Source of the DNA: Burhinus oedicnemus
Taxonomy: Eukaryota; Chordata; Aves; Charadriiformes; Burhinidae
Reading direction: 5' to 3'
Assembly (NCBI GenBank): GCA_008921705.1
Contig: VFFE01007257.1
Span: 2,509,903 to 2,573,902 of the forward strand
Length of the DNA stretch: 64,000 bases
A model generated the notes under the pieces. That model saw nothing but the letters and a program-made list of their open reading frames with translations. It had not been told where the DNA came from and searched no databases. This document shows positions 11,335-25,475 of this stretch, in pieces; within the stretch, counting starts at the first letter, position 1; each line of letters begins with the position of its first letter. The translations under genes and the position numbers were made by a program.

Positions 11335-14300
11335 CTAGATTTGTGAAGTTATACATCAAAAAAGTATTTCCAGGATTGAAGCCGTAACTTTGGAATTATA
11401 AAGTCAGACCATCACTCCAAGCTATTTCATCCTTTATTGTGAGGAACGTTTTTCTTTCTTTCCTGCTATTCACAATAGCCAAAAGTGTAAAGAGTTGCCA
11501 ACGGTAATTTTTTTTATTATCCAGTTTATTCTGTCCCTCTAAGCCAGCCCTCATTCTCACCTAGCTTTTATTGTTCCTTTCTGAGTTACCTAAACTGCTT
11601 AATATCTTTTGAAAAATGCATACAAATTCACTACAGACAATTATATCTGACAAATCAGCAAAACAGTTTTGCATCTCTGGACTCCCGAACAGCTCCACTG
11701 TATCACCCTGCAAGTACCTGTCCAAATTCTTTTCATGAACTTTTAGGGCTGTGGGAATTCTAGGACCAGCAATTCATTTCACATAGCTTCAATAGCCATT
11801 AGATGGTAGTGATTATCCTCTATTCTGTGCTGAAGTTGGTTAAAATTTGAAATGGTGAATAAGTGCTATAAATCCCTGCACTTTCCTTGACCATTGTATT
11901 CATTTAAAAAAAAAAAAAGTCAGTTGAGCAATGACGTATGTTGCCAATGTACCCAATCTATCAGATATTTGACTCTGCTAACAACTGTAAAGATAGACTG
12001 ATATAAATTTTCTTCCTGTCAGCAGGTCAAGTATATGATTCTCATGCATTCAGTTCCATTCACAGAAGTCAGCACTACGTTTGTTAATTCCGATAAAATC
12101 TGCTCTAATTTTCTGAATTCTGATACGCTTAATCTACGTGAAATATCCCTGAAGGATTTCAGAGAATCACAATTTGACTGAGATCAAAGCTCTGGCAGAC
12201 ATTCAAGTTTGATTTGAAATGACAAACTGTAGATCATAAGACTTGACTGTGACTACAGCCGTTTGGAATGCTGAATGGGTTTCAGACACAAATCCTGTTC
12301 ATGCTTTGATCACCCAGTAAAGTGCTGCATATGAGTAAATAAACTGCATCAGAGAAAAATAATATAAAACTTTCATTTTACAAAATAATAGACAATGGTA
12401 CTTTTATGCCAGAGATCATCACAGGAAGTAACCTTCTAATACCAGCTCTATAAGCACTGATCATGGGCATAAATATCACTTGCAAATTGTACTATAGCCT
12501 TTTGCATAAAGCACTGGAATACTACAAAATAAAGCAGCAAGGAAAATCACATGCAATTAATATGTTTGCCTTCTCTTCTGGATTAATAGATCCCAAGCTA
12601 GTGGAACACATTGGTGACAACTCTCTAATTTAACTAAGCAATGTTAGTTTACACCTGCTAAGGATCTGACCTTATGTAAACTGTTACAGTGCACAAATAA
12701 AATTCCTAAAAGCATAGATATGTTCTTCTAGTCAATCCAGATCATCTTAGGCTGCACAATTAAATAGGTCAACCTCAGCAGTTTGATAATAGACTTCAAA
12801 AAGATAGTGTCATTATGGCTTTGATGTTTTGAAGACCTGAACTGCATTTGTAAGTGAACGCACTGAAAGCATTAGCTGAAGGAAAGAGTGCCTACCATAA
12901 CAAGTAGGAAAAACAGTAAGAAAAGTCCATAATAATACCCCCTTGCCTTCAAATGGAAACGCTTTCTCATTTAGATAGGAAATTGGACTCATAAACCTTA
13001 GCTAAGTATGACCTTATTCTTCTGTATGTCTATCAGCATGGATAACTACTGTATAGAAAAGAATTTTAGATCTGCATCTCTTTATAGTCAGAAGTGCTTC
13101 TTAAAATTGTATCCATTGCTCATAAACTACCATATAGATTTTGTGCTACTATATGTAAGAGTATAAAAAAGTTCAGTGCTCTTTGGGGGGCAAAAATCTA
13201 TATTAGAAGAAAAATAATCTTTTACATGCTGACATCTAACGTAGTAAGTCTACCATAATCACACAAAACATGCAGACAGGTTACAGAACTAGTTTAAGTT
13301 AGTCTGTATTTCCTAAAAAAGATTTAAATATTTCTGTAAGAGGTCCTTGGTTCCTGCAATTTACCATTTCAACAGACTATGCAAATAATTTACTGTCTCT
13401 CACTTCACTGTGATTGGCAATTACAGTGATATAGGACATCTTCACTGAGAAAATTATGTTATGGGAAGATGTATTACTCATACGGTCATAAGCAGTTACA
13501 AATCAGCCTTTGGTATTCTCTTTGTAAGTTAAAAAGAAAATCACCAATCATCTTCCTCTTCCTAAAAGTGCATTTGAGGCTTCAGTTTTGGCTTCAAAAT
13601 CAGCCTGAAGCAGGAAACATATAGTCCTTTAGCCAAGGCTCACAGAATCTTTGCAACCCAGCAGCATCCACCCTTTTCCAGAGAAAGTGTACAGTATAAA
13701 GACACTGGGACACCATTTGGAGCTGGACAGTGTATCTCTTTCCCAGTCAACCTTGTGCCAGATTTTCTTATCTGCACGGAGGAGCAAGGACTTGGCTTTA
13801 ATTTAGTCAGTTTAACAAAAGCAGATATGAAAGCCTGGAGCAGTCAACAGAAATGTGAAGAGTTACTCCTTTTATTTTACCTGTCTGTCTTAGCTGGCTT
13901 GCCAAGGTAAAATGGTTGCTTGAAACTGCCTCAAAATCCTTCTGCCCTATCATACTTGCATATGGCAGGGCAAAGGCAGATTAGGTTCAATGACTAATAG
14001 ATTCATGCTGGTAACTCATCCTGAATCCTTCCATTTGGGAGTACTTCCTTTCCTGGAATCCAGCTCATCACACAGTAAAAAAACAAACAGCTCTTGTGCT
14101 TAGCCATAAAAACAGATCCCAGTTCTCCAATGCAATGTGCCCTGTAGGGATGTTTCCACCTATAACAATATGAACAACTGCAGAATTCTAAATTAGAAAT
14201 GATTAGCCACTAGGAAAGATTTAGAATCATACTCCAGCAACACAAGCTTGCGTCGTAAGACTCACATGCTTGTTTATATAATTATAGATCCCACCTTCTA

Positions 14301-16039
14301 CTAGGAAAAGGCACTGTTCAATGCAAGTATGGTATTTCTTCTGCAATTTTATGATGTATTACATACATACTTCTCCTAAGCTGCTGTCCCCTTATTATTA
14401 GCAATTTTTTAAAATATAAAGCAAAAATAACTGAGTTTTCAGCCTGTACATAACTCAACAAAGAAATTTAGATCAATAGAGAAATACTTAAAGCACTTGA
14501 ATATTCAGATTATGAATTGCATGTATTGGAAATGTGGTTAGCCAACTGCAAGGCTCCAGAGTTATCAATTTCAATATTAAACAGTTTATATCCTTTTCCA
14601 AGTAATTTCAGATGAATAATAACACTGACAGTAATCAGTCTTAAGTAGCATAAAGCTTATCTTAAAGGCAATTACACCCATCAGCATGGTGTCTCCAAAA
14701 ATCACCCATGATCACCCTGAAACTTGGTTGTAGTTATAATGATTCCACCCATTGCAAATTAATATACCAATTTTTTCTGTCCGTTGTGGGCTTGTTTACA
14801 TCAGGAATACTTGCTGAATTTATAATGGTGCTGACTTACTCCCGTGATATTGATAGCATCAATTTTTGCAAAATCAATAGCAGGTTATTTAAAATAAGTA
14901 GTTCTCATCCACTACTAGCTAGTTCTTTACATTATTTTAATGGTGACTTAGAGCTTCCTTAACTGAAAGCTTTATCTTCCAGCCCAACAGATAGCCATAA
15001 ATCATAGGCATCACTATACCAGACTAGTTCAGCACTACTTATAATAGGTCTGTGAGTAGCTGCCACATGTTCCATCACTGCTCAACTTCCAGAAGCCTGA
15101 CCCTTCACAGAACCCATTACTCTGCTGAGTCACCACGTCTTACTGATCAGTTCAGACATGGATGTGCTTCAATTCTCAACTGGAGAGACTTGCGCTTCAC
15201 CAAACTCCAGTGTGGTAGGTGGTAGTGACAAGAACAGAATAGATTTGAACTGTGAAAAAAAATCAGGTAGAGACAGATCTATGAAACGCTAAATCATCCT
15301 AGTTTCAACAAAAAATCCTTTTATAAAACAAGTAACCATTCTGGAGTTGTTTTTTCACCTGAAGTGTTTCATGAAGTACACAGAAGCAAAAAGATTCCGT
15401 CTTAGGACTTAAAATGGCCCAAACTTGGCGAAAGATCTACTTAGGACTTCTCTTGTACTGAGCTTTCCAAAGAACACAGAGAACCTTCACACTCAAAAGG
15501 AAAGAGTCAGATTTTATTAGAATATAAGCGAGAAGAAAGAGCAGAAATTAAAAGGTTTCTAAGTAACTCTTCCTTAGTTAACTCTGTCTCTACAGATGCG
15601 TCCTCGTCTCCTGGATTTTAGATTAATCAATGATTTGCGAATTGCAGGAACTCCAACTAATCCCCTTTAACCCTCTTGAAGTTTTTCTGTCTTTTCTGTG
15701 ACCTGGATGCCTGCTGTCTGCTCCTCTCAGTCTCTCTGCTTGATCTACAAGCTCACAAATCCTTGTTGTGACCCTCTCCATATATCTTCCTGCCTGCCTC
15801 CCACTGCAGCCTCTGGAATCCTCTTTGCCTTGAATACTCTCAGCTGCCAACAGCATATAAAACCTCTCCTTGTCCTTCCAGAGGGCCCACTTGACCCAGT
15901 CACAGTCACTGAGGAACATAACACAAACGAAGAATAAATGAATAAAAGACATTCTATCTAGCATATCCACTAAATACATAATCAGTTTGAGTATGAACAC
16001 TTGCTCAGAGCAACAACACCAAAATCCTCCTTTATTTAG
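11335..16039. other. Unique AT-rich non-coding DNA
   Basis: I see no conserved exon, RNA gene or transposon. A run of 13 A lies at 11906-11918. The only long frame (minus strand, 15623-16135) begins inside the MIR-like relic that follows and is listed separately. Confidence 0.55.
15623..15922 (-). other. Unassigned open frame, downstream part of a 170-codon ORF
   Basis: The full open frame runs from 16135 to the stop at 15623-15625. Its first ~30 codons overlap the MIR-like relic, so only the part from an internal ATG (peptide start MFLSDCDWVKWALWKDKERF) is independent of repeat sequence. About two dozen codons there end mostly in G or C, unlike the AT-rich surroundings, but this does not hold over the rest. 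No domain, signal peptide or membrane segment is recognised. Most likely it is a chance frame; an exon is a weak alternative. Confidence 0.12.
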
Positions 16040-16185
16040 AAGTGAAGGTGAAATAGCTGCAATAATGCCTCTTATAAATCCTTTTCCTCTGTAGATCTCA
16101 AGCACTTCACAGCAGAAGGTAGTTATTATCTCCATTTTATTCAGATGCGGACTAAGAAATAAAGTTTACTAAGATACCAGTAAAA
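16040..16185 (-). repeat. MIR-type (CORE-SINE/L2-tailed) relic
   Basis: Read on the minus strand the sequence gives AAAATGGAGATAATAACTAC, then GTGAAGTGCTTGAGATCTAC, AGAGGAAAAGG and TTTATAAGAGGCATTATT. That is the order of motifs in the 3' half of MIR-like SINEs (AAAATGGGGATAATAA, GTAAAGTGCTTTGAGATC, GCTATATAAG, as I recall them). Divergence is high, as expected for a Mesozoic repeat. Confidence 0.55.
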
Positions 16186-17410
16186 TAAGAAAACCTTGTT
16201 TCATAGGTTTCTTCGCAAAACATTGAGGTGGTCGGTATCATTACTTACTTTAAAGCTAGGGAAGCTGGCATATGGGTGACGTGATATGCTCAAGCTTCCT
16301 TTGATAGTGAGCATCATACCCGCATACAGGTCTAATGCTCAGAAGAGAAAACAGAAGGGATCTTCACGGAAAAGCCACGATGTCTCAAGAGCAAAGCCCT
16401 TACCCTAATGTGGTGCAAATACCAAGATATAACAAACAATTTCAATTCATGTGGCCATGGAAACCCACACATAAACATTTCAGTGCTAACCATAATATGC
16501 TAAATCCCTATTACTACATCACAGTGCTTCTGGTTTTCAATGCTCACGATTAACTTAGTTAATTATCTGTTACAAATAACATTCAGAAGAATTCAGTGTA
16601 GTATGTAAAAATACAGTAATTTGGGATTCCAGTCATTAAGGAATCTCTACCCTTAGTGATTACTGTCATCACAGATGGTCTGGTAGCCATTTGAGCTCTG
16701 TATTTGCTGAGGATAATAATAATTCTTCAGGGAAAACTTATACACTGTTTAGCAACTCTGGACCTTCTGACTATGCCCAGAGGCAATTAGGCTCTTTATA
16801 ATGGCATCAGCAGAATCCCAGTGAGATTTTTTTCCCTGTGTCTCTCTCTTCCATCTCTCCTTGCATCTCCTTTATCTCTTAAGAGTATGCTAAAGAGAGA
16901 AGATATAATCACATTATGTCTGTGAAAATACAAATGAAAGAGTCCCCTAAATGGCAGGCCACCCATCTCTTCCAATAACGTTTGGCAGGATGTGATAGGA
17001 GAAGAGGGGCACAAGAGTATCCTGCGGCTATCCTGGAAGTCAATGTCAAGCTTCATTTGCTCTTTAGACATATGCCATACAAACCACCAATATTCTCACG
17101 AGATAGGAGTGCCTGCATGCAAGCACACGCACTGAGCAGAGTACAATTGCATTTGCTTCTCTTTCCTAATGCTGCATCATTATCACAAAAAAATCCTACG
17201 TATTATTTTATATAAAATCATAAACATTATTCACTTATGTACTAATACTTTTGAAGACAATCAGCAAGCTTCCAGCTTTACAATCAGCCCCACTGACATA
17301 GAGATCACTAAAGTGAACAAGATTTCCAAATATAGACTGAGTCTCTATCTTCTACCACTTTGTGACTATATCTGCCCAAAAATCAAGGGGCTGGTTCACA
17401 CAGTATTAAC
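16186..17410. other. Unique non-coding DNA
   Basis: Nothing recognisable. Open frames are short and without family resemblance. Confidence 0.55.
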
Positions 17411-17454
17411 CCAGGATGAAATCCTGCTGGAGTTCAAAGTCATTTTGCTGGTGC
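17411..17454. repeat. Relic of an ancient amniote palindromic repeat
   Basis: CCAGGATGAAATCCTGCTGG followed by AGTTCAAAGTCA resembles a half-element of the sauropsid repeats built around a CATTGACTTCAATGG core and a GGATGAAATCCTGG-type arm. The identification is from memory of such repeats and the piece is short. Confidence 0.35.
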
Positions 17455-20400
17455 ACAGACTGCAAGAATGTTGGTCGGGGTAACTAAATATACAATGACA
17501 TGTTAAATGGAAGACTTCTGAATCTGTTACAAATTCTCTGCATTTGCTGCATTGAAGTATGCAATAAGGTTACCCTAGAACACTATAGTGTCACTGGTTC
17601 CCTCTCATTTCTGCTGTAATTTCTCTATTCTTTCAAAAGCACAGGTGAGTTAATTAAATATTTTTTTACAAGATATAAATTTATAACATCTCCTGTTTCT
17701 TATTACAGAACAAGATAAGCTGAAGTTCTGGAGGTATTCTAACAACATAATAATGCTCACTTTATTAACTGAAACATCTGGGCTTTGTACATATTTTAAA
17801 GGAAGTTGATTTTTAATAGTTTAAGAATAATTTAGCTCGTTTGGTCATTTTTCAATTTCAAACAATTTTTCAAAGATTAAATTATTTCTGTATATTAATG
17901 ATATGTAAAACACAAATGAAAATTAACATGAAGAACTAGCATTATTTTTAAATCAATGTTGAAAAATACAGCATCAAGCAGACACTTTTAAAGAAAGATT
18001 GAATGCTGTGATATAACTAGCACTGCACTGCATTAGCTCTGGGCAAGTAAAATTAGAAACGTTGAAAGACCCAGACAGAGCGGGATTTTTTTAAGTGTGC
18101 ACTGGAATATATTGATTAATGCCAGATTAGTCTTGCATAGCACCTTTTCTGAAACTGTGAGAAAAAATACAACAGACAGAAAACTTCAGAAATAATTAGA
18201 ATACAATATAGATCAGGTATTAAAGGACAAGAAAAAACACACACATTTTTATCAAAGCTCTGCAGGATTATCATGATGTATTGGACACCTGAACAGCAAT
18301 TACTCCAATCATTATATCATTGTCATACCTCACTTACACCATGGCTTCAGAAACCACATGGGACAAAAACAGGAGTTGCAAGGCTCTCAAGCCTTGGATG
18401 CTTCCAGTATTAGGCACCCCTGGAAAGAGCAGCAAGACTGGGGTAGACATAGCTATATACCGTCCCTGCCAGGAGGCCCTTCTGAATTATTATTTACTGG
18501 AAGCTTTTAAAACCACTTTTGTCACATTAAAATTGGCATTAGAACTCACTAGGAGAAAGAATTCACCTGAGACGTTGCTTAGTCTAACTGAGCCATATTT
18601 ACAGTTACAGGAATAAACCAGTTACATAGCTGATACAATAATTTAAAACATGCAAATCTGGTCTATTTCATTTAAATATGTCCTCTATCATGATGTTAAA
18701 AATATATATTTCTTTTTTTACCTACGGTTTGACCTACAGACTCACAATTTGTTTTGTTTTGAGACAGCTGTGTAGAGGTGTCTTTTTAAGGTGAACAGAG
18801 TTTAATGTGATGAAATTACAAAGATATCTAAACATAAAGTCCTTCTGGTAACTTGGCAATAACCCCAGTGAAACTGTTCTGATAAAGCGTGCTAGAAGTG
18901 ACAAGTACACAAGTAGGACTTTTGGTTTACCTCCAAGACAGCATGGTCATTCGTAGCCTGAAGAAGCTCCTCTGATGATAATATTATAACTTTGTGTCAT
19001 ATTTAATCCATGCATTAAGAAGGCTCTGCATAAAATATTGAAGAAAGACCTTCCTGGGGAACACAACAAATAATATACCATTCAAAGGGTAGCCAAGAAG
19101 GAAGGTGGGCAGTGGCAGTGGATAGACAGTAATTGGTTTCCTCTGCACCTGTCAGAAAGCTGCTTGGTTGCTATATATTTAAAACCCCATTCAAGTATAA
19201 AGTAGATCATAGGGGACATCTATACCTGGATGTTATCAACAACTTTGTACAGAACACAGAATACAAACATTAAATTTACAGAGCTGGCAGGGAACAGAAC
19301 TACAAAAGAAGTCCTATCCAATCTAGGTTATTAAATTAGCATATGTAGAAATTTCAGGAAGGAGAAATGTATTTTACAAAGAGATACAGAGGCTGAGGAG
19401 TTGACTCCCTCTGTCCTTACCTGTATCTCTTAACTTCCATTTGCAGTATCATTAAAATAGAAGTTTTACCACCTTTGACTGTTTAACATTAGAGACAGTA
19501 TTGCAACATTATTGCAATAGGGCAACATTGCTGCAGAACTGCAAACCTGCTCTGCAAAGGGGTGAGCTATTACCGGCACCGGTAACCTCACCTACACGTG
19601 TGAAAGCTCCAAAATTTACCTTTCTTTGAGCTAAGGCAAACTGGACCACATATTATAAATTGCTTCTGATTTCTCTCTCAACAACGAAGTGATAAAACCC
19701 AGAATGACTCATGAAGCCTAAGGAATTACATTTCCTGTACTGTTTATTTTTTGGCATAGTAATTTCAAATTTACCTGTTCCCCTAGATCCCTGCGGAAAT
19801 TAAATTAACGTTTTTAACTGCCTGTTTTAACTTTGCCATAATAAAAGAGAAGAGTTATGGCTAAGCTTTGGAGCATCAAAATCAAATGTAACGTTGGTAA
19901 AGCAATTTCTCTGAAATTTGTAAACAATATATTGCCTGGGAGAGCCTGCTGTTGTTAGCAATTTTGGACCGAGTCCTTTATAGCTGCTTATTCTAACATG
20001 GCGTTTCCATCCTGTTAAAATGTCATATGGATAAAGGAGTAAATTTTGACAGCTGTGACAGGATTATCATTGCCAAGGAAATCACATTCCTGGTACTCAT
20101 ATGTTTCAGTACATCTATTTTGCTTTGTCTTTGGCCTTGTCTGAACTAAAAATTACCTTCTGAGACAAGAAGAGAAACATAACAGAAGAAAGAAACAAAA
20201 TATTATTATTCTCTTAAATAACTTGATGCTTGAAATTACAGCAATAAGAAACAATCTTTTAGGTCTTTTATTAAACCCACTGTTCAGATTTTGAGGGAAC
20301 ACAAGGCTCCTCTCTTCAAGGACACAGCCAATATGCATTCTATGTGTGTATACTGAGTTATAGAAGGGTTTTGCTAATATGTATGTTAGATGAGAAACAC

Positions 20401-23400
20401 TATCGAAGATTCCTCTAGTGTTAGCCACTCAATCTGTTCAGCCATGTGCAAAATGGATATGAAAAATCCCAAATGACATTTGCTGTATCCCGAACTTTTG
20501 GATCAGGGGAATTGCCATGCTGGATCCATCCAATTTCAATATTCTATCTCTGATGAATGCCAGTGTCCAAAACCACAGAAACTGCAAGGATCCTGCAGTG
20601 GACAAGCGTAACTTCATGCACGGGTTCTCCTTCTCTTCAAACAATATAAAACTGAAATAGCAGGAAAGACAAAGAGTGGCAACAACTGTTATTAGTGTTG
20701 GCAATCACATGCTGCCTCCCAGGGTTCACTCCTGAAGATTACTTGATATAAAGGGCACCTAAGTTCCACTGATTGAAATGCTGATTCATGGGCTCTGAAA
20801 TACTATCCCCAGAAATGTAATCTCCCGGTAAGTATCAGTTATAGTAGCAGTGGTAGTATTAAAGGGATTCCTCTGAGCAACTGGGAAAGGGGATATAGAG
20901 GGAGTAAAGTTGCGTTAAATATTTGAATCAAAGCTACCAAATACTGTGCATTAGTCTTAATTCATGATGAGGATGTGTTTAGAAATATGCAACATCTTAG
21001 GAATGTTCTTTCCTACCCAGCTATTTTGTTGAATGCAGCAATTTATTTTTGGAACTAGCAAGATGGCTATGGATTTGTCATGACAACTTTCTGTGCTGTA
21101 TTTATACTGACGTGACTAAATGGACATTTTGCTTGACTCTCTGGCTTCCAGAAGTGCCACGTACAGGTACTTGTAAGGTCTGCAAATCTTGATTAAAGTC
21201 CTCAGATTTTGTCTTCACATAGAATTGTACTAATTCATCTGTTCTTAAGCTATTGTAATTTATACAGTAACAGTACGGGGTACAGCTCAGTACTCTACCA
21301 TCAGATCTCATCCATATATCTTCATACCCAATGGTAAAAAGACCTTCCTTTCCAATACCAATCAGTGTGTGCCCATACATTGGTGGTATCTGTTTATACT
21401 GGCAAAAAGATACATCACCAACGGCTTTGTAACAGTACAAAAATAGCGTATTTACCACTGTGTTCTCTTCAGCCAATCACGTAATACACCAAAGTTATAC
21501 TGTAAGGATGTTCTGCTGCCTTATGGTTCTTTGACAATGTCTTAAATATAAGCCCTATGTTTCAATGTATAATTTACAATCGCTGAAATACTAACATTAA
21601 CATCATTTTTCATACTCATTACACTCTTCCTGAAGGGCAGAATATTCCCTTGAGAAATGCGTTGTTCCATCAGAGAGGGCTTTCTTATTGGTTTACTGAG
21701 GCACTTCTTAAGTCTGCTCTCACCTTTACCCCTTCTCCCCCTTTCATACAGAAGATCAAAATAAACACAATGCTAACACTCTACCATTTCACAAGCACAT
21801 CCTAGAGAACGATCAGCAGCAACAACAAGGCCACAAACATGTGGCCACTTGTGAAATACGTGCCCTTCTCAAGTAGAAGCAACATTTGCCATGCTTTTGT
21901 TATAAGAATAGCCTGTCAACTAGCTAATGAAAATGTTACATATGACAGTCAGAACTTTAAAAAAAAAATAAAAATGACAAAGGCCTCAAGGTAAGGTTAG
22001 CTACAGAAGTTCCTTTATATATGAACTGACCTAGGGTCAAAGCCGCCACGGTACTTAGGTACCTAAAGCTAGATGGTGTGTTAGGTATTAAAAATACTTG
22101 AGTGCTTCTGTAAAACTCACTATGCATTCATATTGTGTTAAATTCATAAATACATAAAAAATTTGGTACCTGATAGGCAAATGGCATCATGTGTGAACCT
22201 GATCCTACAGTACATATACTATAATAAACATTGCTGTATTGTGGCATACATTATCAGCCTCCCGTTAATTGCACACACGAAGCCCTGCAACTGCTTGCAG
22301 CATATATTTCACACTTGCAAGCTTCACTTCACAGTTCCGCTGCTTGTGTGAATGTCACGTTCAGTTAATTTGCATTTGTGAATGTAGGGTTTTGCATGGG
22401 CAAACAGGTGCACTCAACACCAATTATGTTTTGCAAGGCTTATGCCAAATGCTAATGGTTTTAGATTTGAAAAAAAAACCAAACCCAAACCAACCTCATA
22501 CACTTCTTTCCCCTTTACACTGTTCTGTAGAGAAGATAAGGCAAACATAACATCTGACCTGTCTTAAAATATTTCTCAAGAATGAACCAAGTCCCACAAG
22601 TATCAGTGGGCTTGTATTAAGGATGCCATCATAGGATGGCAGTTCTGTTCAAGACTGTTGTTCCTCTCTATTCAATATTTGTTCCTTTTGATTTTTGACA
22701 TTGTTTGCATCATGTAAAAATGATATTCACTGAATAGTAAAAGTAGTATGTACTACACAAAAAGCCTCAGGCTGTTGTTGTTTGAAAGATTTTGTAGCTT
22801 TAAACATTGACAATATCTTGCCAATGGTCCTTTAGCTGCCTGAGTGAAATATAAACAAGAAATATGCATACAGTTTAAAATCCCGGAGAAAGCCGTAATT
22901 ATACATTCACAGACAATTTGCTTCTTTGGAGATTCTGTTATTCACACAACTCTACTTAATCCTGGTGTTTTTACAACAGCAAAGTTCACGATAGTGCAGC
23001 TAAGGTTTTGTCAGCACTTTCATTATTAACATTTTTACCATGACTACAAAGCGTCTTGCTTGTCTGCAACTTGACACAGAGGCCTCACTCTCTTTTAATG
23101 GTTCCTCAGCTAAGCCCTATGTCTGTATCTTGTGAACCCCCAGCTCTGCGAGGAGCATGCTTAAGACCTTAAGACTGTTTTGAAGCCCTTCCAAACCTGA
23201 TGTTTGAGAGAATAAGCATCCATTTTAACCTGTCAAGAATCAACAGTAAAATCCTTTAGAATGTTCATTACAGTGAAAATAACTAGCCATCGGTCTAACC
23301 TCCGTAGTCATTTAAGAAAAATTCTTACTTTGCTACTAGAGACAACATTTTCATTGGTAACATCTAAGGAAGTTTTGCCCCTAATTTTTGCACATTTTGC

Positions 23401-24309
23401 CTGCTTTTAATTATACTTTTCTGTTGTGTGTTTATAAAATATGATTTTAAGAACATATAATTACTAGTAAGACTAGAAGGATTCAAAAGTTATCCTAGTT
23501 GATCAGATTAGTTACTGTATAGTTTTAAGTCAAATGTAATTAATTGGTAGCCATATTGATGAGATTTCAAGAGTCTTAAGGGTCAAGCTGCTTCCACAGT
23601 AAGTTAAAATGCTCCCTGCCCTGCAGCTTCAACAGGTTTCCAAATCTCAGAAAGGATCTTTGACATCTTACATGAGCAGCAGTACCACAGCGATCCAGGT
23701 GCTCTAAAGAGTAAGAAGAAAGGTGGGGAAAGAATGAATGCCCCAAGACTGCTCTATGAAGTGACACTGCAGTGGCCTACTAGAGTCATGCTGAGACAGA
23801 TTCTAGATAAACAAGTTATTTGTTGTTTGCCTCAAATTTCCTGAACTAATGGGAACTAATTGTGATTTTTCATTGTTTCTGCTAAAAGTATTAGTCATAC
23901 ACAGGATTAGAAAATGAATTTTACATCATTTGGATTTTTGATGTTTTGTGTGGTTGTCTCTTGCAGTGTGACACATTTTTTACATTGCTAGTAGTGTTGT
24001 CCCATCTGCAGAAATGATATAAATACCTCTGCTCTGTGTGTATATTGGTATCCTGCACACTGGGTAAATGACCCTGCTTTGGGACACAGTAGGACAGTTA
24101 ATTGGGGCTCAGATTTACAAATGTGTATCAGCCCCTCAAGACAAAGAAAGTCATCTCAGAATTGAAAAGTGTCTGAATGAACCTGTTGCTCTTCAGACAG
24201 CTGATGAAACTGAGGAGCTTTTCTACTTCTTTTTGTACCTTGGTACCTCATTATGTAAAAAAACTTGGCAAGTCAGTATCATACATCCCTCCTTTCCATG
24301 TGATAATAG
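17455..24309. other. Unique AT-rich non-coding DNA
   Basis: I find no exon with conserved coding features. Minor items are a TTACCGG-CA-CCGGTAA inverted repeat at 19570-19585, a short A/C-rich tract at 22470-22495, and a 124-codon minus-strand frame (21102-21476) that opens directly after a TGA, starts at TTG and has no recognisable family. Confidence 0.55.
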
Positions 24310-24462
24310 TTTTGTTAGAAAAAAAGGGGATAATATACTGCTGTGGCATTTTAACTTCTTTTTCTTGTCCTCTCATGTTGGCTAATTATTTCTTTGAGGT
24401 TAAATGAGCTAATTATGCCTGTATCAGAACTCTTTGAGATGCAGGAATCACTTTCTGTTGTT
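24310..24462 (+). repeat. MIR-type SINE relic, interrupted
   Basis: AAAGGGGATAATATACTGCT is followed after about 50 bp of unrelated sequence by TTTGAGGTTAAATGAGCTAA, TTATGCCTGTATCAGAACTC and TTTGAGATGCAGGAATCA. These match the MIR order AAATGGGGATAATA, GAGGATTAAATGAGATAATG, GTAAAGCACTTTGAGATC. Upstream, GATGAAACTGAGGAGC at about 24201-24216 is another MIR-like motif, so the relic may be longer. Confidence 0.5.
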
Positions 24463-25402
24463 GATAATTAAATGACTTAAGCTTGATTTTCAGTTTGGGA
24501 TACAGTTCTAGGCATTTTTCTTTACTGTACATAGTATAAAGTAGTAAAAATAATTACAAGTGATGTTTTGTTGGTGACAGAATGGAAGCGGCTTTTCAAC
24601 TGTGGTGTAAAAGGTTTTCTAAATTGATTTAAATTATTAAGGGTGAGAGTAAGGAAAAAGGAAGGGGAATTGTACCCCTTCTACTTATCCCTGAACAGCT
24701 TTAACAATCTTACAAGAGTTAGAGAATCCATCAAAAATTCACATAATATTTAGAGAGGAGAACGTTATGTGAATCCCTTTCACAACTATCACATGACTAA
24801 AATGTAGATTTTTTTTTTTAATTTCACTCATCAAGTCATGTGCATATTTTTCCCTATGACACTTGATAGAGTGGAACTAAACAAAGCTGAAGGCTTTTAT
24901 ACAAAGGTCAGATACACTGTAGACAGCACCTATTCTTCTCCTTATCCTAGAAATGATGCCCTCTTTGATCTGAGAGATATTGTCTGCTAGAATAAAAAAG
25001 TGTTTCAGTCTTCATGCTAGTTCTACTCTAACTGTGTCCTGACCAAAGATTATCACCTGTATCCAGCTGTACAAATTATATATAGCACAGAAAGGTAGAG
25101 GGCTCTACATCAGGGATTAATCTATAACCTCTAAATCAGTACGAGCTGAGACCTGCAACAATACATGCAGCTTTCACGCAAAGTTACCCTCTGAGCTAAG
25201 ACTCAACAGCAAAAGGCTGAAAGTTTAATTCAATGCATATATATCATTCATTCTCTCTTAGGCCACTTCAGCAAAACACACTTTTACTTCAACTATCCTT
25301 GTTGGCATTGCTAATGTTGTGGACAGAGAGAGATTAATTTGAATGTAGACATTATCTCACTGTGTACTAATCACATCCATGTAGTTCCTTGTCTGTCTAT
25401 AA
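24463..25402. other. Unique non-coding DNA
   Basis: No gene or repeat recognised. Contains a short T-run near 24810. Confidence 0.55.
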
Positions 25403-25475
25403 GACCTGAATCAAAGTCTATTGATACTGATGGGGAAATGCATATTGATATCAATGGGATGTGGACCAACCTAGG
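25403..25475. repeat. Degenerate palindromic repeat relic
   Basis: The left arm CTGAATCAAAGTCTATTGAT and the complement of the right arm (TCAATGGGATGTGGACCAA) resemble each other. Both recall the sauropsid GGATCAAAGCCCATTGA...TCAATGGGCTTTGGATC elements. It could be a decayed hairpin-like MITE; identification is from memory. Confidence 0.35.

Noticed and set aside
21102..21476. 124-codon minus-strand frame as a gene
   Set aside because: Starts at TTG directly after a TGA, has AT-rich third positions and no family resemblance.
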